DNA of 64,000 bases from JAMHWF01 sp035911095 (GTDB lineage: Bacteria > Pseudomonadota > Gammaproteobacteria > Burkholderiales > Burkholderiaceae_C): positions 1-64,000 of the forward strand of contig JAMHWF010000029.1 in assembly GCA_035911095.1 (NCBI GenBank), written 5' to 3'. The notes beneath the pieces are model-generated. The model made no database searches and was not told where the DNA came from. It saw nothing but the letters and a program-made list of their open reading frames with translations. Positions within the stretch are counted from its first letter, which is position 1; every line of letters starts with the position of its first letter. Shown one piece after another: positions 8,775 through 16,675 of the stretch. Both the position numbers and the translations under genes were made by a program.

Positions 8775-9160
8775 GGCCTTCCGCCAGACGGCGCGGTCGG
8801 CGCCGACCGACGCTTTGAGGTCAAACCTGAGCCTGACGTTCGAGCCGCTGTGCGGCGATTCGCTCCTGGTGCGCTGCCCGCCAACATGGCCTTGGTAGAC
8901 CTCGTTCGGACGTGGGCTCAGCGCAAGAACGCCACGTCCGCGCAAATCGCGCTAGCCCGGCTGCTGGCGCAGAGCCGTGGACCGTTGCCATTCCTGGAAC
9001 CACCTAGGCGGCCCACATGGAAGAGCTCATCAGGGCCGCGCGGATCGCGTTCACGGCCAGCGAGCTCAACGCAGCGGTCGCGGGCATCCGTGGCCGCGGC
9101 GAACGCCTTCCACCGGCCGTGATGGCCATGTCCGGAGTCGATTCACCGCCGAAGGCCTGA
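8775..9160 (+). pseudogene. C-terminal remnant of an aldo/keto reductase
   Basis: Three pieces in order match the C-terminal third of aldo/keto reductases. In one frame up to about 8972 there is RRFAPGALPANMALVDL followed by NATSAQIALARLLAQ. A shift of frame then gives PWTVAIPGTT (8975-9004), the family's NADPH-binding loop. A TAG at 9005-9007 interrupts this frame, which continues as HMEELIRAARIAF and GERLPPAVMAMSG to a TGA at 9158. The N-terminal barrel is missing. Frameshift, nonsense and 5' truncation together mark a dead gene. Upstream at 8561-8774 no gene is seen. Confidence 0.8.
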
Positions 9161-9335
9161 CTGTTCAGAAGTCGCCGCTTTGCTCGGGTCTTCCCCCTGG
9201 CGTCCGGTGAGGGGTGCGTGGCGGCCGGCACCTCTTGGCGAGTGAGGGGCCACGGAGGTACAAGGCTGAGTGCAGGCAGTCCATCGCATAGGCAACGCGC
9301 AGGCCGCTGCGGACGCGGCCGAGCGGAGTACGTGC

Positions 9336-9745
9336 CGCTCACACAACTTGAAGTGATGCTGCCCGCGGCGCCGGCCCTCCTGTGAAGGCGCCACTGGCGA
9401 TGAGGCCGAAGTTGATGCTACCGGTGCAACCAAAACTGGTACCGAGCGCGCGATTCAAGTAATTTCGGTGCTCCGCCGCCGGAACTGAAGCGTCGGGCAA
9501 ATCTGACCTTCCGAGGATTGAGGCACGTCGAGGACGCGCCGTCGAGGTTGACCTCACCCACTGGTCTGGCGTTGACCATGCTGCCCTGCCAGAGGACCGC
9601 CGCGCCCAGTACCTGAGGCGCCGCGAGGCGGTCGAGATGTACCTGTCCGGCGCCTCGGAGGCTTTAGCGTGGTGAGTTCACCGCCGTGCCCGGACCAAGC
9701 ATCAAATTTTGTTGCCGGGCAGCATCACTTTTAGTTGTGTGAGCG
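9336..9745. mobile_element. 410-bp element bounded by 30-bp inverted repeats
   Basis: The stretch at 9336-9365 (core cgctcacacaact..aagtgatgctgcccg) recurs in inverse orientation at 9716-9745, with 28 of 30 positions identical. Between the arms lies a short frame resembling the N-terminus of a Mu/TniA-type transposase. The size fits a deleted transposon derivative or MITE. No target-site duplication is obvious at the edges, so the true ends could lie slightly inside or outside the matched arms. Confidence 0.55.
9463..9675 (+). pseudogene. truncated Mu/TniA-type transposase N-terminus
   Basis: The open stretch from 9463 to the TGA at 9673-9675 includes VEVDLTHWSGVDHAALPEDR followed by RRREAVEMYLSGASEA. 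This resembles the opening of Mu/TnsB/TniA-type transposases: a V-D-L-x-x-W segment, then an arginine-rich helix leading into the first helix-turn-helix. The frame stops where the helix-turn-helix should begin, and no DDE catalytic domain follows. There is no convincing start codon. Assignment is from pattern recognition on a short segment. Confidence 0.4.
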
Positions 9746-10261
9746 AGGCTCATGATCCCGGGCGAATTTGCGTTGCCAAACGACGTCCTGATAAGAACAC
9801 TATTCAGGACGCCGTCTTGGCGACAACACGAGGGTGGCAGAACGTTGAGCACAAGCTCCTCGTCAGCCGATCGACTGTCGGCAATCTGGCGCGCATCGCC
9901 AAGGGCGGCTTCGGGGCGGCCGCCCGATTCGCGTCCGACCGCTGTCGATGTTGACCCAATGCCCGGAACGGGTCGTGAGCACGCGTGCGGCATGGACGCT
10001 CGGTTGGTCCCGATGTGTGTGAAGCGGCCGTACAGTGCGTCGCGCCCACTCCCCCCGGCGCTCTGCCGCGGCAGCCGCTTGCACCCGCGTAAGGACCAGG
10101 CTTCAGATGCTGGGCGCCCGCGTAGCCACTCCGCCGCGTTCTTGTGGCGGTGAGTCCCGCTACATCGTCGCATCCAGACCACACCTACGGGTTCCGCAAG
10201 ATGTCCAGGGAACCGCCACGCGGTTTACCCCTCGGTTTACCCCTCGGGCTCCGAAACGAGA
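9746..10261. other. gene-poor segment next to tRNA-Pro fragment
   Basis: About 500 bp with overlapping short frames on both strands but no family match, ribosome-binding site or consistent codon use. It is probably eroded mobile DNA. The 9161-9335 stretch on the other side of the inverted-repeat element is similar. Confidence 0.4.
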
Positions 10262-10294
10262 AACGGGTTAGCCCCTTGTGAGAGCTAACCCGTT
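10262..10294 (-). terminator. rho-independent terminator of the tRNA-Pro remnant
   Basis: Eleven-base arms aacgggttagc and gctaacccgtt enclose an 11-base loop. Read on the minus strand the hairpin follows the CCA end of the tRNA-Pro fragment by about 9 bases and is followed by a T-rich stretch. It is most likely the original terminator of that tRNA gene. Confidence 0.75.
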
Positions 10295-10302
10295 GATTTC
10301 TA

Positions 10303-10348
10303 TGGTCGGGGTGGCGGGATTCGAACTCGCGACCCCTTGCACCCCATG
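10303..10348 (-). pseudogene. 3' half of tRNA-Pro(GGG), possible attachment site
   Basis: On the minus strand the sequence runs from a proline anticodon loop (CATGGGGT) through the 3' anticodon stem GCAAG, the variable region and a TTCGAAT T-loop to ACCCCGACCA, as in tRNA-Pro(GGG). The 5' half is not complementary: the bases upstream cannot form the CGGGGTG acceptor strand, although a tggcgcaacctg stretch faintly resembles a D-arm. A break at the anticodon loop is typical of tyrosine-integrase attachment sites, so this may be a displaced attR copy. A simple tRNA pseudogene is the alternative. Confidence 0.65.
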
Positions 10349-10654
10349 TCGTCGACCTCGACGGCAGGTTGCGCCAGCAGGGGTTTGAATCGGACCACGT
10401 AGGCACATGCACTGTCTTCAGCGTGCCTGGCAACTGCTGAATAGCTGCAGCACCTTGGATGCACCTCGCGATTCGCGACGACGAGCCCGAGCCGTCTTCG
10501 ATGGTTCCGCGACTGGCTGCCCGCCGACGGCTTTGCGCCGCTGCCTTGTGAAGTGCTTGCATCCGGGCAGCCACTCGCTCGGCCACGCGACAGATCGGCC
10601 CGACCTGGGTCAACGCCAAGGCCTGGCTTTTTGGTACTTTTTTGGTACCGCCAA
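10349..10654. other. gap between tRNA-Pro fragment and tRNA-Val terminator
   Basis: About 300 bp without a convincing gene. A minus-strand frame passes through but shows no recognisable motif. A near-repeat (ttggtac / tttggtacc) lies at 10631-10648. Confidence 0.4.
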
Positions 10655-10688
10655 GAAAAAAGCACCGGGCGTCGCCGCCAGGTGCTTG
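10655..10688 (-). terminator. rho-independent terminator of tRNA-Val
   Basis: Read on the minus strand, AAGCACC and GGTGCTT arms with an internal GC-rich stem are followed by six Ts. It sits about 17 bases downstream of the CCA end of tRNA-Val. Confidence 0.85.
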
Positions 10689-10704
10689 ATTCTTCTACCG
10701 AATC

Positions 10705-10780
10705 TGGTAGGCGCGATTGGACTCGAACCAACGACCCCCACCATGTCAAGGTGGTGCTCTAACCAGCTGAGCTACGCGCC
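10705..10780 (-). tRNA. tRNA-Val (anticodon GAC)
   Basis: A full 76-nt cloverleaf is visible on the minus strand: acceptor GGCGCGT pairing with the 3' strand before CCA, D-arm AGCTCAGCTGGTTAGAGC, anticodon loop TTGACAT giving GAC, T-loop TTCGAGT and an encoded CCA end. A strong terminator follows. It is the boundary between the gene-poor left part and the conserved genes to the right. Confidence 0.95.
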
Positions 10781-10842
10781 TGCGAAGCCCAGCATTCTAG
10801 CCTAAGGATTGAGGCGCTCCTGGCGCCCGGCGTGCCAAGCGC

Positions 10843-13149
10843 TCAACGCCGGCGCGCGCCGCGCACGCCGGCGATGCGCGCCACCTGCGGCAGCACCTGC
10901 GCCAGGCGCGCCGCGTCGACGACCTCGACGGTGAAGGTCATCCAGGCGGTGTCGCCGGTCGACGCCCGCACCGATTGCGTTGCCACGCCGACGACGTTCA
11001 TCTTCTCCTTCGCGAACACCTCGGCGATGTCGCGCAGCAGGCCCTGGCGGTCGGTCGCCTCGACGATCACCTCGACCGGGTAGACCTCGCCGCGCTCGCT
11101 GCGGCCCTGACCCCACTCGACCGCGATGACGCGCTCGGGCGCGCGCTGGCTCATCTGGCGGAAGTTGACGCAGTCCGCACGGTGGATCGCCACGCCGCGC
11201 CCGCGCGTCACGTAGCCGCCGATCGCGTCGGGCGGCGCCGGCCGGCAGCAGCGCGACAAGCTGGTCAGCAGCGAGTCGATGCCGACCACCAGCACCCCGC
11301 CGCGCGGCGCCGAGCCGTCGCTGCGCGGGCGCTTGAGCGCGATCATCTCGTCCGGCGTCGGCGACGGCTCGACCGGGCGCAGCAGGGTCTCGATGTTGCG
11401 CAGCGAGTACTCGTCCTTGCCGACCACCTCGAACAGCGCATCGGCCCCGCGAAAGCCGAGGCGCGCGGCGAGCTCGTCGAGCTTGAGCGCGGTGCGGCCT
11501 TCGCGCTGCAGCAGCTTCTCGACCGCCTCGCGTCCGCGCGCCACCGTCAGCGCCTGCGCCTGCGCGTTGAACCAGGCCCTCACCTTGGCCTTCGAGCGCG
11601 GCGCGTGCAGGTAGCCGAGCTCGGGGTTCAGCCAGTCGAGCGAGGGCCCGCCCTCCTTCGCCGCGATGATCTCGACGGTCTGCCCGCTGGCCAACGGCGT
11701 GTTCAGCGTGACCATCTGGCCGTCGACCTTGGCGCCGCGGCAGCGGTGGCCGAGATCGGTGTGCAGCAGGTAGGCGAAGTCGACCGGCGTCGAGCCGGCG
11801 GGCAGCTCGACGATCGCCGCCTGCGGCGTGAAGACGTAGATGCGGTCGTCGAAGACGGCCTGCGCTTCGCCGCCGGCAGCCCTTGCAGTGCGCGGCGCCT
11901 CGCCGGCGTCGCCCTCGTCGCGCCCCTCGACGAAGTCGCGCTCCCAGGCCAGCAACTGGCGCAGCACCGTCTTGCGCGCCTCGGCGAGCTGCGCCTCGAA
12001 GGGGTCGACCGTGCTCGCGCCGCCATAGCCCTTGGCGCCGGCCTCCTTGTAGGCCCAGTGCGCGGCGACGCCGTGCTCGGCGTGCTCATGCATCGCGCGG
12101 GTGCGGATCTGCACCTCGACTGGCATGCCGTCCTCGTCGTAGACGACGGTGTGCAGCGACTGGTAGCCGTTGGCCTTGGGCCGGGCGATGTAGTCGTCGA
12201 ACTCGCCCGGCACCGGGCGGTAACGCTCGTGCACGCGTGCCAGCACCGCATAGCAGTCGGCCACGTCGGCGACGATCACGCGCAGCGCCCGCACGTCGAA
12301 GATGCGCGAGATGTCGAGCTGCTTGCCCTGCATCTTCTTCCAGATGCTGTACAGGTGCTTCGGCCGCCCCTGCACCTCCGCCGCGATGCCGTCGCGCTGC
12401 AGCAGTTCGGCCAGCACGCGGCGCGCCGTGTCGACGCGCTGCTCGCGCTCGGCGCGCTTCTCGTCGAGCAGGCCGGCCACGCGCATGTAGGCCTCGGGCT
12501 CGAGGATGCGGAACGCGAGGTCTTCGAGCTCCCACTTGATCTGCCAGATGCCCAGGCGGTTGGCCAGCGGCGCGAAGACCCGCATCGACTCGCGCGCCAG
12601 CGGCTCCGGGCAGGCACGCCGGCTGCCGAGGTACCAGCGCAGCGTCTGCAGCCGCGAGGCCAGGCGCAGCAGCACCACGCGCAGGTCGCGCGAGAAGGCG
12701 AGCAGCATCTTGCGCACGCGCTCGGTCTGGTGCGCGGCGTCGTCTGCCTCCAGGCCGACGCGCGCGGCGCGCTGGATCTGCACCAGCTTGCGCGTGTGCG
12801 CGACCAGGCCCGCGTAGCTCGGACCGAAGGCCTTCTCGACCACCTCTTCCGGCCGGCTCAGGTAGTCGCCGGCGTACACGAGGAACGCGGCGGCCTGCAG
12901 TGAGGGGGCAGCGCCGATCGCCTGCAGGACGCCGGCGACGCCCACCGCATGCCCCCAGGCCTCCTCGCCGGTGTCGAGCCGCTGGCCGACGAGCAGCGGC
13001 TCGGCGAAGGCGCGCGCACGCGGAAGCGCGGCATCGGCGGCCTGCGGCGCCGCTCCGGCGCCGGCCTGTGGCGGCGGCAGGGCCTCCTCGGCCAGCAGGC
13101 TGACGATCGGGGCCGCGTCCTCGGGTCGGGCAGCGGCAGCCGTCTTCAT
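10843..13149 (-). CDS. relA: RelA-type (p)ppGpp synthetase
   Basis: The 768-aa protein makes (p)ppGpp at the ribosome during amino-acid starvation. The N-terminal hydrolase-like domain (about residues 40-190) has lost the HD metal site (LVYAGDYL instead of HD). The synthetase domain follows, with EFDDYIARPKANGYQSLHT near residue 317; the EFDD form is typical of RelA rather than SpoT. TGS (about 430-495), helical/zinc-finger-like and C-terminal ACT (about 700-768) domains complete the family layout. The ATG at 13149 begins four bases after the stop of the upstream hydrolase gene, so the two are co-transcribed. A start at 13221 would overlap that gene. Confidence 0.92.
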   Translation of the reverse strand: MKTAAAARPEDAAPIVSLLAEEALPPPQAGAGAAPQAADAALPRARAFAEPLLVGQRLDTGEEAWGHAVGVAGVLQAIGAAPSLQAAAFLVYAGDYLSRPEEVVEKAFGPSYAGLVAHTRKLVQIQRAARVGLEADDAAHQTERVRKMLLAFSRDLRVVLLRLASRLQTLRWYLGSRRACPEPLARESMRVFAPLANRLGIWQIKWELEDLAFRILEPEAYMRVAGLLDEKRAEREQRVDTARRVLAELLQRDGIAAEVQGRPKHLYSIWKKMQGKQLDISRIFDVRALRVIVADVADCYAVLARVHERYRPVPGEFDDYIARPKANGYQSLHTVVYDEDGMPVEVQIRTRAMHEHAEHGVAAHWAYKEAGAKGYGGASTVDPFEAQLAEARKTVLRQLLAWERDFVEGRDEGDAGEAPRTARAAGGEAQAVFDDRIYVFTPQAAIVELPAGSTPVDFAYLLHTDLGHRCRGAKVDGQMVTLNTPLASGQTVEIIAAKEGGPSLDWLNPELGYLHAPRSKAKVRAWFNAQAQALTVARGREAVEKLLQREGRTALKLDELAARLGFRGADALFEVVGKDEYSLRNIETLLRPVEPSPTPDEMIALKRPRSDGSAPRGGVLVVGIDSLLTSLSRCCRPAPPDAIGGYVTRGRGVAIHRADCVNFRQMSQRAPERVIAVEWGQGRSERGEVYPVEVIVEATDRQGLLRDIAEVFAKEKMNVVGVATQSVRASTGDTAWMTFTVEVVDAARLAQVLPQVARIAGVRGARRR

Positions 13150-13153
13150 CGCG

Positions 13154-14044
13154 TCAGCGGTCGTCCAGCAGGAACTCCCGCACGACGGCGACCTGCTCCG
13201 GCTCGACCAGCATCGGCGCATGGCCGACCTGCTCGACCGTGTGCAGCCGGGCCTTCGGGCCGCGCGTGGTCATCGCCTGCGCGGTCGCGGCCGAGAGCAG
13301 GTCGGACTCGGCGCCGCGCAGCAGCAGCGTCGGGCAGCGGATCGCGTCGTAGGCCGCCCAGAGCATGGCCTCGCCGGCGGCGGCGGCCTGCGGGGTGATC
13401 GCGCGCAGCGGCACCGCGATTGCCGGGTCGTAGTGCAGCCGCACGCCCTGGCCGCGCGCCGTGTCGGGGCGGAACATCGGCCGGCTGAGCGCGAGCCAGC
13501 GCTCGGGCGGGTGCGCACCGAAGCCGGCCGAGATGCTGCGCAGATGGGCCGCGCCAGCCTCGACATCGTCGAACTGCATCTGCGTGCCGAGGTAGCCGCC
13601 GATGCGCGCGAGTGCCGCGGCCTCGATCACCGGGCCGACGTCGTTGAGCACCAGGCGCCGCAGCGGCGGCTTGCCGCTCCGGACCGGCTGCGCGGCCAGG
13701 CCCATGCCGATCAAGCCGCCCATCGAGGTGCCGACCCAGTCCACCTGCTCGACGTCGAGCCGCGCCAGCAGCGTGACCATGTCGGCGACGTAGAAAGGCA
13801 CCGCGTAGCCCGCCGGGTCGGCGAGCCAGTCGGACTCGCCGCGGCCCGCCACGTCGGGGCAGACGACGCGGTAGCGGTCGGCCATTGCCCGCGCCAGCGT
13901 GTCGAAGTCGCGGCCCTGCCGCGTCAGGCCATGCACGCACACCAGCACCCTGGCGTTGGCGGGGTCGCCCCACTCCCAGTAGGCCATGCGGTGAAGGCCG
14001 CGAGGGCTCAGGCACTGCACGTGCTTCAGTCTGGGTTCGTCCAT
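13154..14044 (-). CDS. alpha/beta hydrolase
   Basis: The 296-aa protein has a clear alpha/beta-hydrolase layout: HGLTRQGRDF oxyanion-hole region, CPDVAGRGES, the nucleophile elbow GTSMGG (Ser about residue 101), a late acid after a short strand, and VGHAPML carrying the catalytic His. The substrate is unknown. It is divergent from 3-hydroxybutyrate dehydrogenase and directly upstream of relA, so a role with hydroxybutyrate oligomers or esters is possible (inference). The ATG at 14044 has GGAAG close upstream; an ATG at 14083 would extend it by 13 residues across a CCGGGA-TTCG-TCCCGG hairpin. Confidence 0.82.
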   Translation of the reverse strand: MDEPRLKHVQCLSPRGLHRMAYWEWGDPANARVLVCVHGLTRQGRDFDTLARAMADRYRVVCPDVAGRGESDWLADPAGYAVPFYVADMVTLLARLDVEQVDWVGTSMGGLIGMGLAAQPVRSGKPPLRRLVLNDVGPVIEAAALARIGGYLGTQMQFDDVEAGAAHLRSISAGFGAHPPERWLALSRPMFRPDTARGQGVRLHYDPAIAVPLRAITPQAAAAGEAMLWAAYDAIRCPTLLLRGAESDLLSAATAQAMTTRGPKARLHTVEQVGHAPMLVEPEQVAVVREFLLDDR

Positions 14045-14110
14045 GTCTTCCGGGATTCGTCCCGGCTCCTCTTCGATAATCACTTTAAGTCAACCGGAGG
14101 AATGACCATC

Positions 14111-14881
14111 ATGCTGAAAGGAAAGACTGCCCTCGTCACCGGCTCCACCAGCGGCATCGGCCTGGGCATCGCGCTCTCGCTGGCCCGCGAGGGCGCGACG
14201 ATCGTGCTGAACGGCTTCGGCGACCACGAGGGGCCGAAGAAGGAAATCGCCGCGCTCGGCGGCGCTGTCGGCTACCACGGCGCCGACATGAGCAAGCCCG
14301 AGGAGATCGAGGCCATGATGGCCTATGCCACCTCCGAGTTCGGCGGCGTGGACATCCTCGTCAACAACGCCGGCATCCAGCACGTGTCCAACGTGGAGGA
14401 CTTCCCGCCCGCCAAGTGGGACGCGATCATCGCGATCAACCTCACCTCGGCCTTCCACACCACGCGCCTGGCGATCCCGGGCATGCGCAAGAAGAACTGG
14501 GGCCGGGTGATCAACGTCGCCTCGGCGCACGGGTTGGTCGCCTCGGCGGGCAAGTCGGCCTATGTCGCCTCCAAGCACGGCATCATCGGCTTCACCAAGT
14601 CGGTCGCGCTCGAGACGGCGACCAGCGGCGTCACCTCCAACGCGATCTGCCCCGGCTGGGTGCTGACGCCGCTGGTGCAGAAGCAGATCAACGACCGTGC
14701 CGCGCGCGAAGGCATCACCGTCGAGAAGGCGAACGTCGAACTGCTCGGCGAGAAGCAGCCCTCGCTGCAGTTCGTCACCCCCGAGCAGCTGGGCGGCCTC
14801 GCCGTCTTCCTCTGTTCGCCGGCGGCCGACCAGATCCGCGGCGTCGCCTACAACATGGACGGCGGCTGGGTCGCGCAGTAA
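14111..14881 (+). CDS. D-3-hydroxybutyrate dehydrogenase
   Basis: The 256-aa short-chain dehydrogenase oxidises D-3-hydroxybutyrate to acetoacetate with NAD. It has TGSTSGIGLGIA at the N-terminus for NAD binding, NNAGIQH, catalytic Ser in VASAHGLV with YVASK thirteen residues on, and the ICPGWVLTPLV and DGGWVAQ segments typical of bacterial 3-hydroxybutyrate dehydrogenases. The ATG at 14111 is preferred: GGAGG lies 10 bases before it but only one base before the ATG at 14102. It lies apart from the permease/CoA-transferase module at 29-33 kb that probably feeds the same pathway. Confidence 0.9.
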   Translation: MLKGKTALVTGSTSGIGLGIALSLAREGATIVLNGFGDHEGPKKEIAALGGAVGYHGADMSKPEEIEAMMAYATSEFGGVDILVNNAGIQHVSNVEDFPPAKWDAIIAINLTSAFHTTRLAIPGMRKKNWGRVINVASAHGLVASAGKSAYVASKHGIIGFTKSVALETATSGVTSNAICPGWVLTPLVQKQINDRAAREGITVEKANVELLGEKQPSLQFVTPEQLGGLAVFLCSPAADQIRGVAYNMDGGWVAQ

Positions 14882-14980
14882 GGCGGTCAAGGCGGCCGGT
14901 GGCGTGGGAGGCGCCGCCGCCCGGGGCCGGGCCGCCCCCTGCCCCGCCCGCCGAGGCCCGGCCGGGCTTCGTTCAGGCCG

Positions 14981-15002
14981 GTGAGGCTCGCCCGAGCCTC
15001 AC
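14981..15002. terminator. hairpin between convergent genes
   Basis: The stretch gtgaggctcgcccgagcctc plus ac forms a 9-bp stem with a GCCC loop, overlapping the stop codon of the SIMPL gene, between convergent hbdH-type and SIMPL genes. There is no T-run, so it would be a weak bidirectional terminator or an mRNA 3'-end stabiliser. Confidence 0.45.
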
Positions 15003-15709
15003 TTCAACATCTGCACGCTGCCGTTGACGGTCACGGAGACTGAGCCCTTGCCCGGCTCGACCGGCAGCGACTCGTCGGCGGCGCTGGCCATCGCCACGCG
15101 CCCCTTGAAGGCATGCTCGAGGACCGGCGGCTCGTTGCTGCCGACGCTCACCTCGCGCACCGCGACGTCGGCATAGCCGAAGAGCTTCGCGTACTCGAGC
15201 GCCTGGGCGCGGAAGCGCGCCACCGCGCGCTCGGTGACGCCGCGCTCGACGTCCTGCCGCCGCTCCGGCGACAGCGAGTAGCTCACCCGCGCGATCGAAA
15301 GCGTCGTGATGCGCCCGCTGAGCTGGGCGATGCCGGGCAGGTCGCGCCCCTGCACCCGCAGCTCCGCCGAGCCCTGCCAGCCCGACGGCTGGCCCTTCGA
15401 CGAGTAGCGCGGGTAGAGCGAGAAGTTCCCCGTCTCCACCTCCAGCTCGCGCGGCCGCGCCGCCTTGCGCGCTTCGGTCAGCGCCGCGTCGAGCGCCTGC
15501 TTCAGCGCCGACTGCACCGCCTGTGCGTCCGGCCCGTCACGCTGGGTCGAGAACGTGATCTGCATCACGTCATGGTCGACCTCCTGTGTCGCGGCGGCGT
15601 TCAGCATCAGCACGCCCTCGGGCGACAGCGGCGTCTGCGCCAGCGCGGGTGCGGCGGCGAGCGTCACGAGGCCGCCGACGAGCAGCGGCAGGCAGGTTCT
15701 TCGGGTCAC
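14999..15709 (-). CDS. periplasmic SIMPL-domain (DUF541) protein
   Basis: The 236-aa protein begins with a signal peptide (MTRRTC, hydrophobic LVGGLVTLAAA, AxA-like APALAQ cleavage). The mature part is a SIMPL/DUF541 domain: VDHDVMQITFSTQRDG, SALKQALDAAL and YSLSPERRQDVE segments with a repeated beta-alpha pattern. Related proteins (BP26, YggE) are periplasmic and oligomeric; YggE affects oxidative stress. The biochemical role is not established. It is divergent from the ompR-type gene. Confidence 0.85.
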   Translation of the reverse strand: MTRRTCLPLLVGGLVTLAAAPALAQTPLSPEGVLMLNAAATQEVDHDVMQITFSTQRDGPDAQAVQSALKQALDAALTEARKAARPRELEVETGNFSLYPRYSSKGQPSGWQGSAELRVQGRDLPGIAQLSGRITTLSIARVSYSLSPERRQDVERGVTERAVARFRAQALEYAKLFGYADVAVREVSVGSNEPPVLEHAFKGRVAMASAADESLPVEPGKGSVSVTVNGSVQMLK

Positions 15710-15773
15710 GGCAGACGTCTCCGGAGGGCGTTTTTCGATGGACGAGAACCCTGTCTCGTCCGGGGCGCAAGAC

Positions 15774-15839
15774 TTGTAACATATGGTCGATCACCTCCGG
15801 AACCGCCGGTAAACGGCACCAGAATCTCGGCTGTTACAA
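15774..15839. promoter_or_regulatory. inverted TTGTAACA / TGTTACAA pair
   Basis: TTGTAACA at 15774-15781 and its exact reverse complement TGTTACAA at 15832-15839 lie 50 bp apart between the SIMPL gene and the divergent OmpR-type gene. GTAAC/GTTAC half-sites resemble those used by OmpR-family regulators, so autoregulation of the pair is plausible. Confidence 0.35.
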
Positions 15840-15854
15840 ATTCGGGAGGTCCCC

Positions 15855-16589
15855 ATGGGCACGACGAGCAACACGCGCGCGGATCGGGTCGTGGTCGTCG
15901 ACGACGACGCGCGCATCCGCGACCTGCTGCGGCGCTACCTGACCCAGGAAGGCTTCGAAGTCCTGCTGGCCGAGGACGCCAAGGCGCTGAACCGGGTGCT
16001 GACGCGCGAGACGGTCGACCTGATCGTGCTCGACCTGATGCTGCCCGGCGAGGACGGCCTGTCGATCTGCCGCCGCCTGCGTGCGGCCAATGACGTGACG
16101 CCGATCATCATGCTGACGGCCAAGGTCGAGGACGTCGACCGCATCGTCGGCCTCGAGGTCGGCGCCGACGACTACCTGCCCAAGCCCTTCAACCCGCGCG
16201 AGCTGCTGGCGCGCATCCACGCCGTGCTGCGTCGCCGCCCGGCGCTGGAGGCGCCAGGGGCCCCGGCGAAAGAGGCGATGACCGTCACCTTCGGCCCCTT
16301 CGAGTTCGACCTCGCGCTGCGCCGCCTGTCGAAGGACGGCGAGCAGATCGCGCTCACCACCGGCGAGTTCTCGATGCTCAAGGCGCTGGTGCGCCACCCG
16401 CGCCAGCCGCTGTCGCGCGACAAGCTCGCGCAGCTCGCGCGCGGCCGCGAGTTCGAGCCCTTCGACCGCAGCCTGGACGTGCAGATCTCGCGCCTGCGCA
16501 AGATGATCGAGCCTGACCCGGCCCAGCCGCGCTACATCCAGACCGTGTGGGGCGTGGGCTACGTCTTCGTGCCGGACGGCACGTCGTGA
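15855..16589 (+). CDS. ompR: OmpR-family response regulator
   Basis: The 244-aa protein has a receiver domain (residues 11-125) with acidic pocket VVDDD, phospho-acceptor Asp in LIVLDLMLPGEDGLS (about residue 60), T in LTAK and K in DYLPKPF. A winged-helix DNA-binding domain follows (about 145-240), ending GYVFVPDG. GGGAGG lies five bases before the ATG. It is followed after 86 bp by an EnvZ-like kinase. Similarity is closest to OmpR among OmpR/PhoB regulators. The target genes are not visible here apart from possible autoregulation. Confidence 0.88.
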   Translation: MGTTSNTRADRVVVVDDDARIRDLLRRYLTQEGFEVLLAEDAKALNRVLTRETVDLIVLDLMLPGEDGLSICRRLRAANDVTPIIMLTAKVEDVDRIVGLEVGADDYLPKPFNPRELLARIHAVLRRRPALEAPGAPAKEAMTVTFGPFEFDLALRRLSKDGEQIALTTGEFSMLKALVRHPRQPLSRDKLAQLARGREFEPFDRSLDVQISRLRKMIEPDPAQPRYIQTVWGVGYVFVPDGTS

Positions 16590-16675
16590 CCCCCGCTTGG
16601 CCCACGCGCCGCGGGCCCGGGGCCCGCGGCACGCCCGTCTCCGCGGCGGGCGCCTTCCTTCGCTGAGCGGCCGCC

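Noticed and set aside
8156..8887. 243-aa version of the uncharacterised protein
   Set aside because: The GTG at 8560 has a strong ribosome-binding site; the upstream part overlaps the aldo/keto reductase remnant and looks non-coding.
10303..10390. Intact tRNA-Pro gene
   Set aside because: The 3' half is convincing, but the 5' side cannot form the acceptor stem or the 5' anticodon stem; treated as a fragment.
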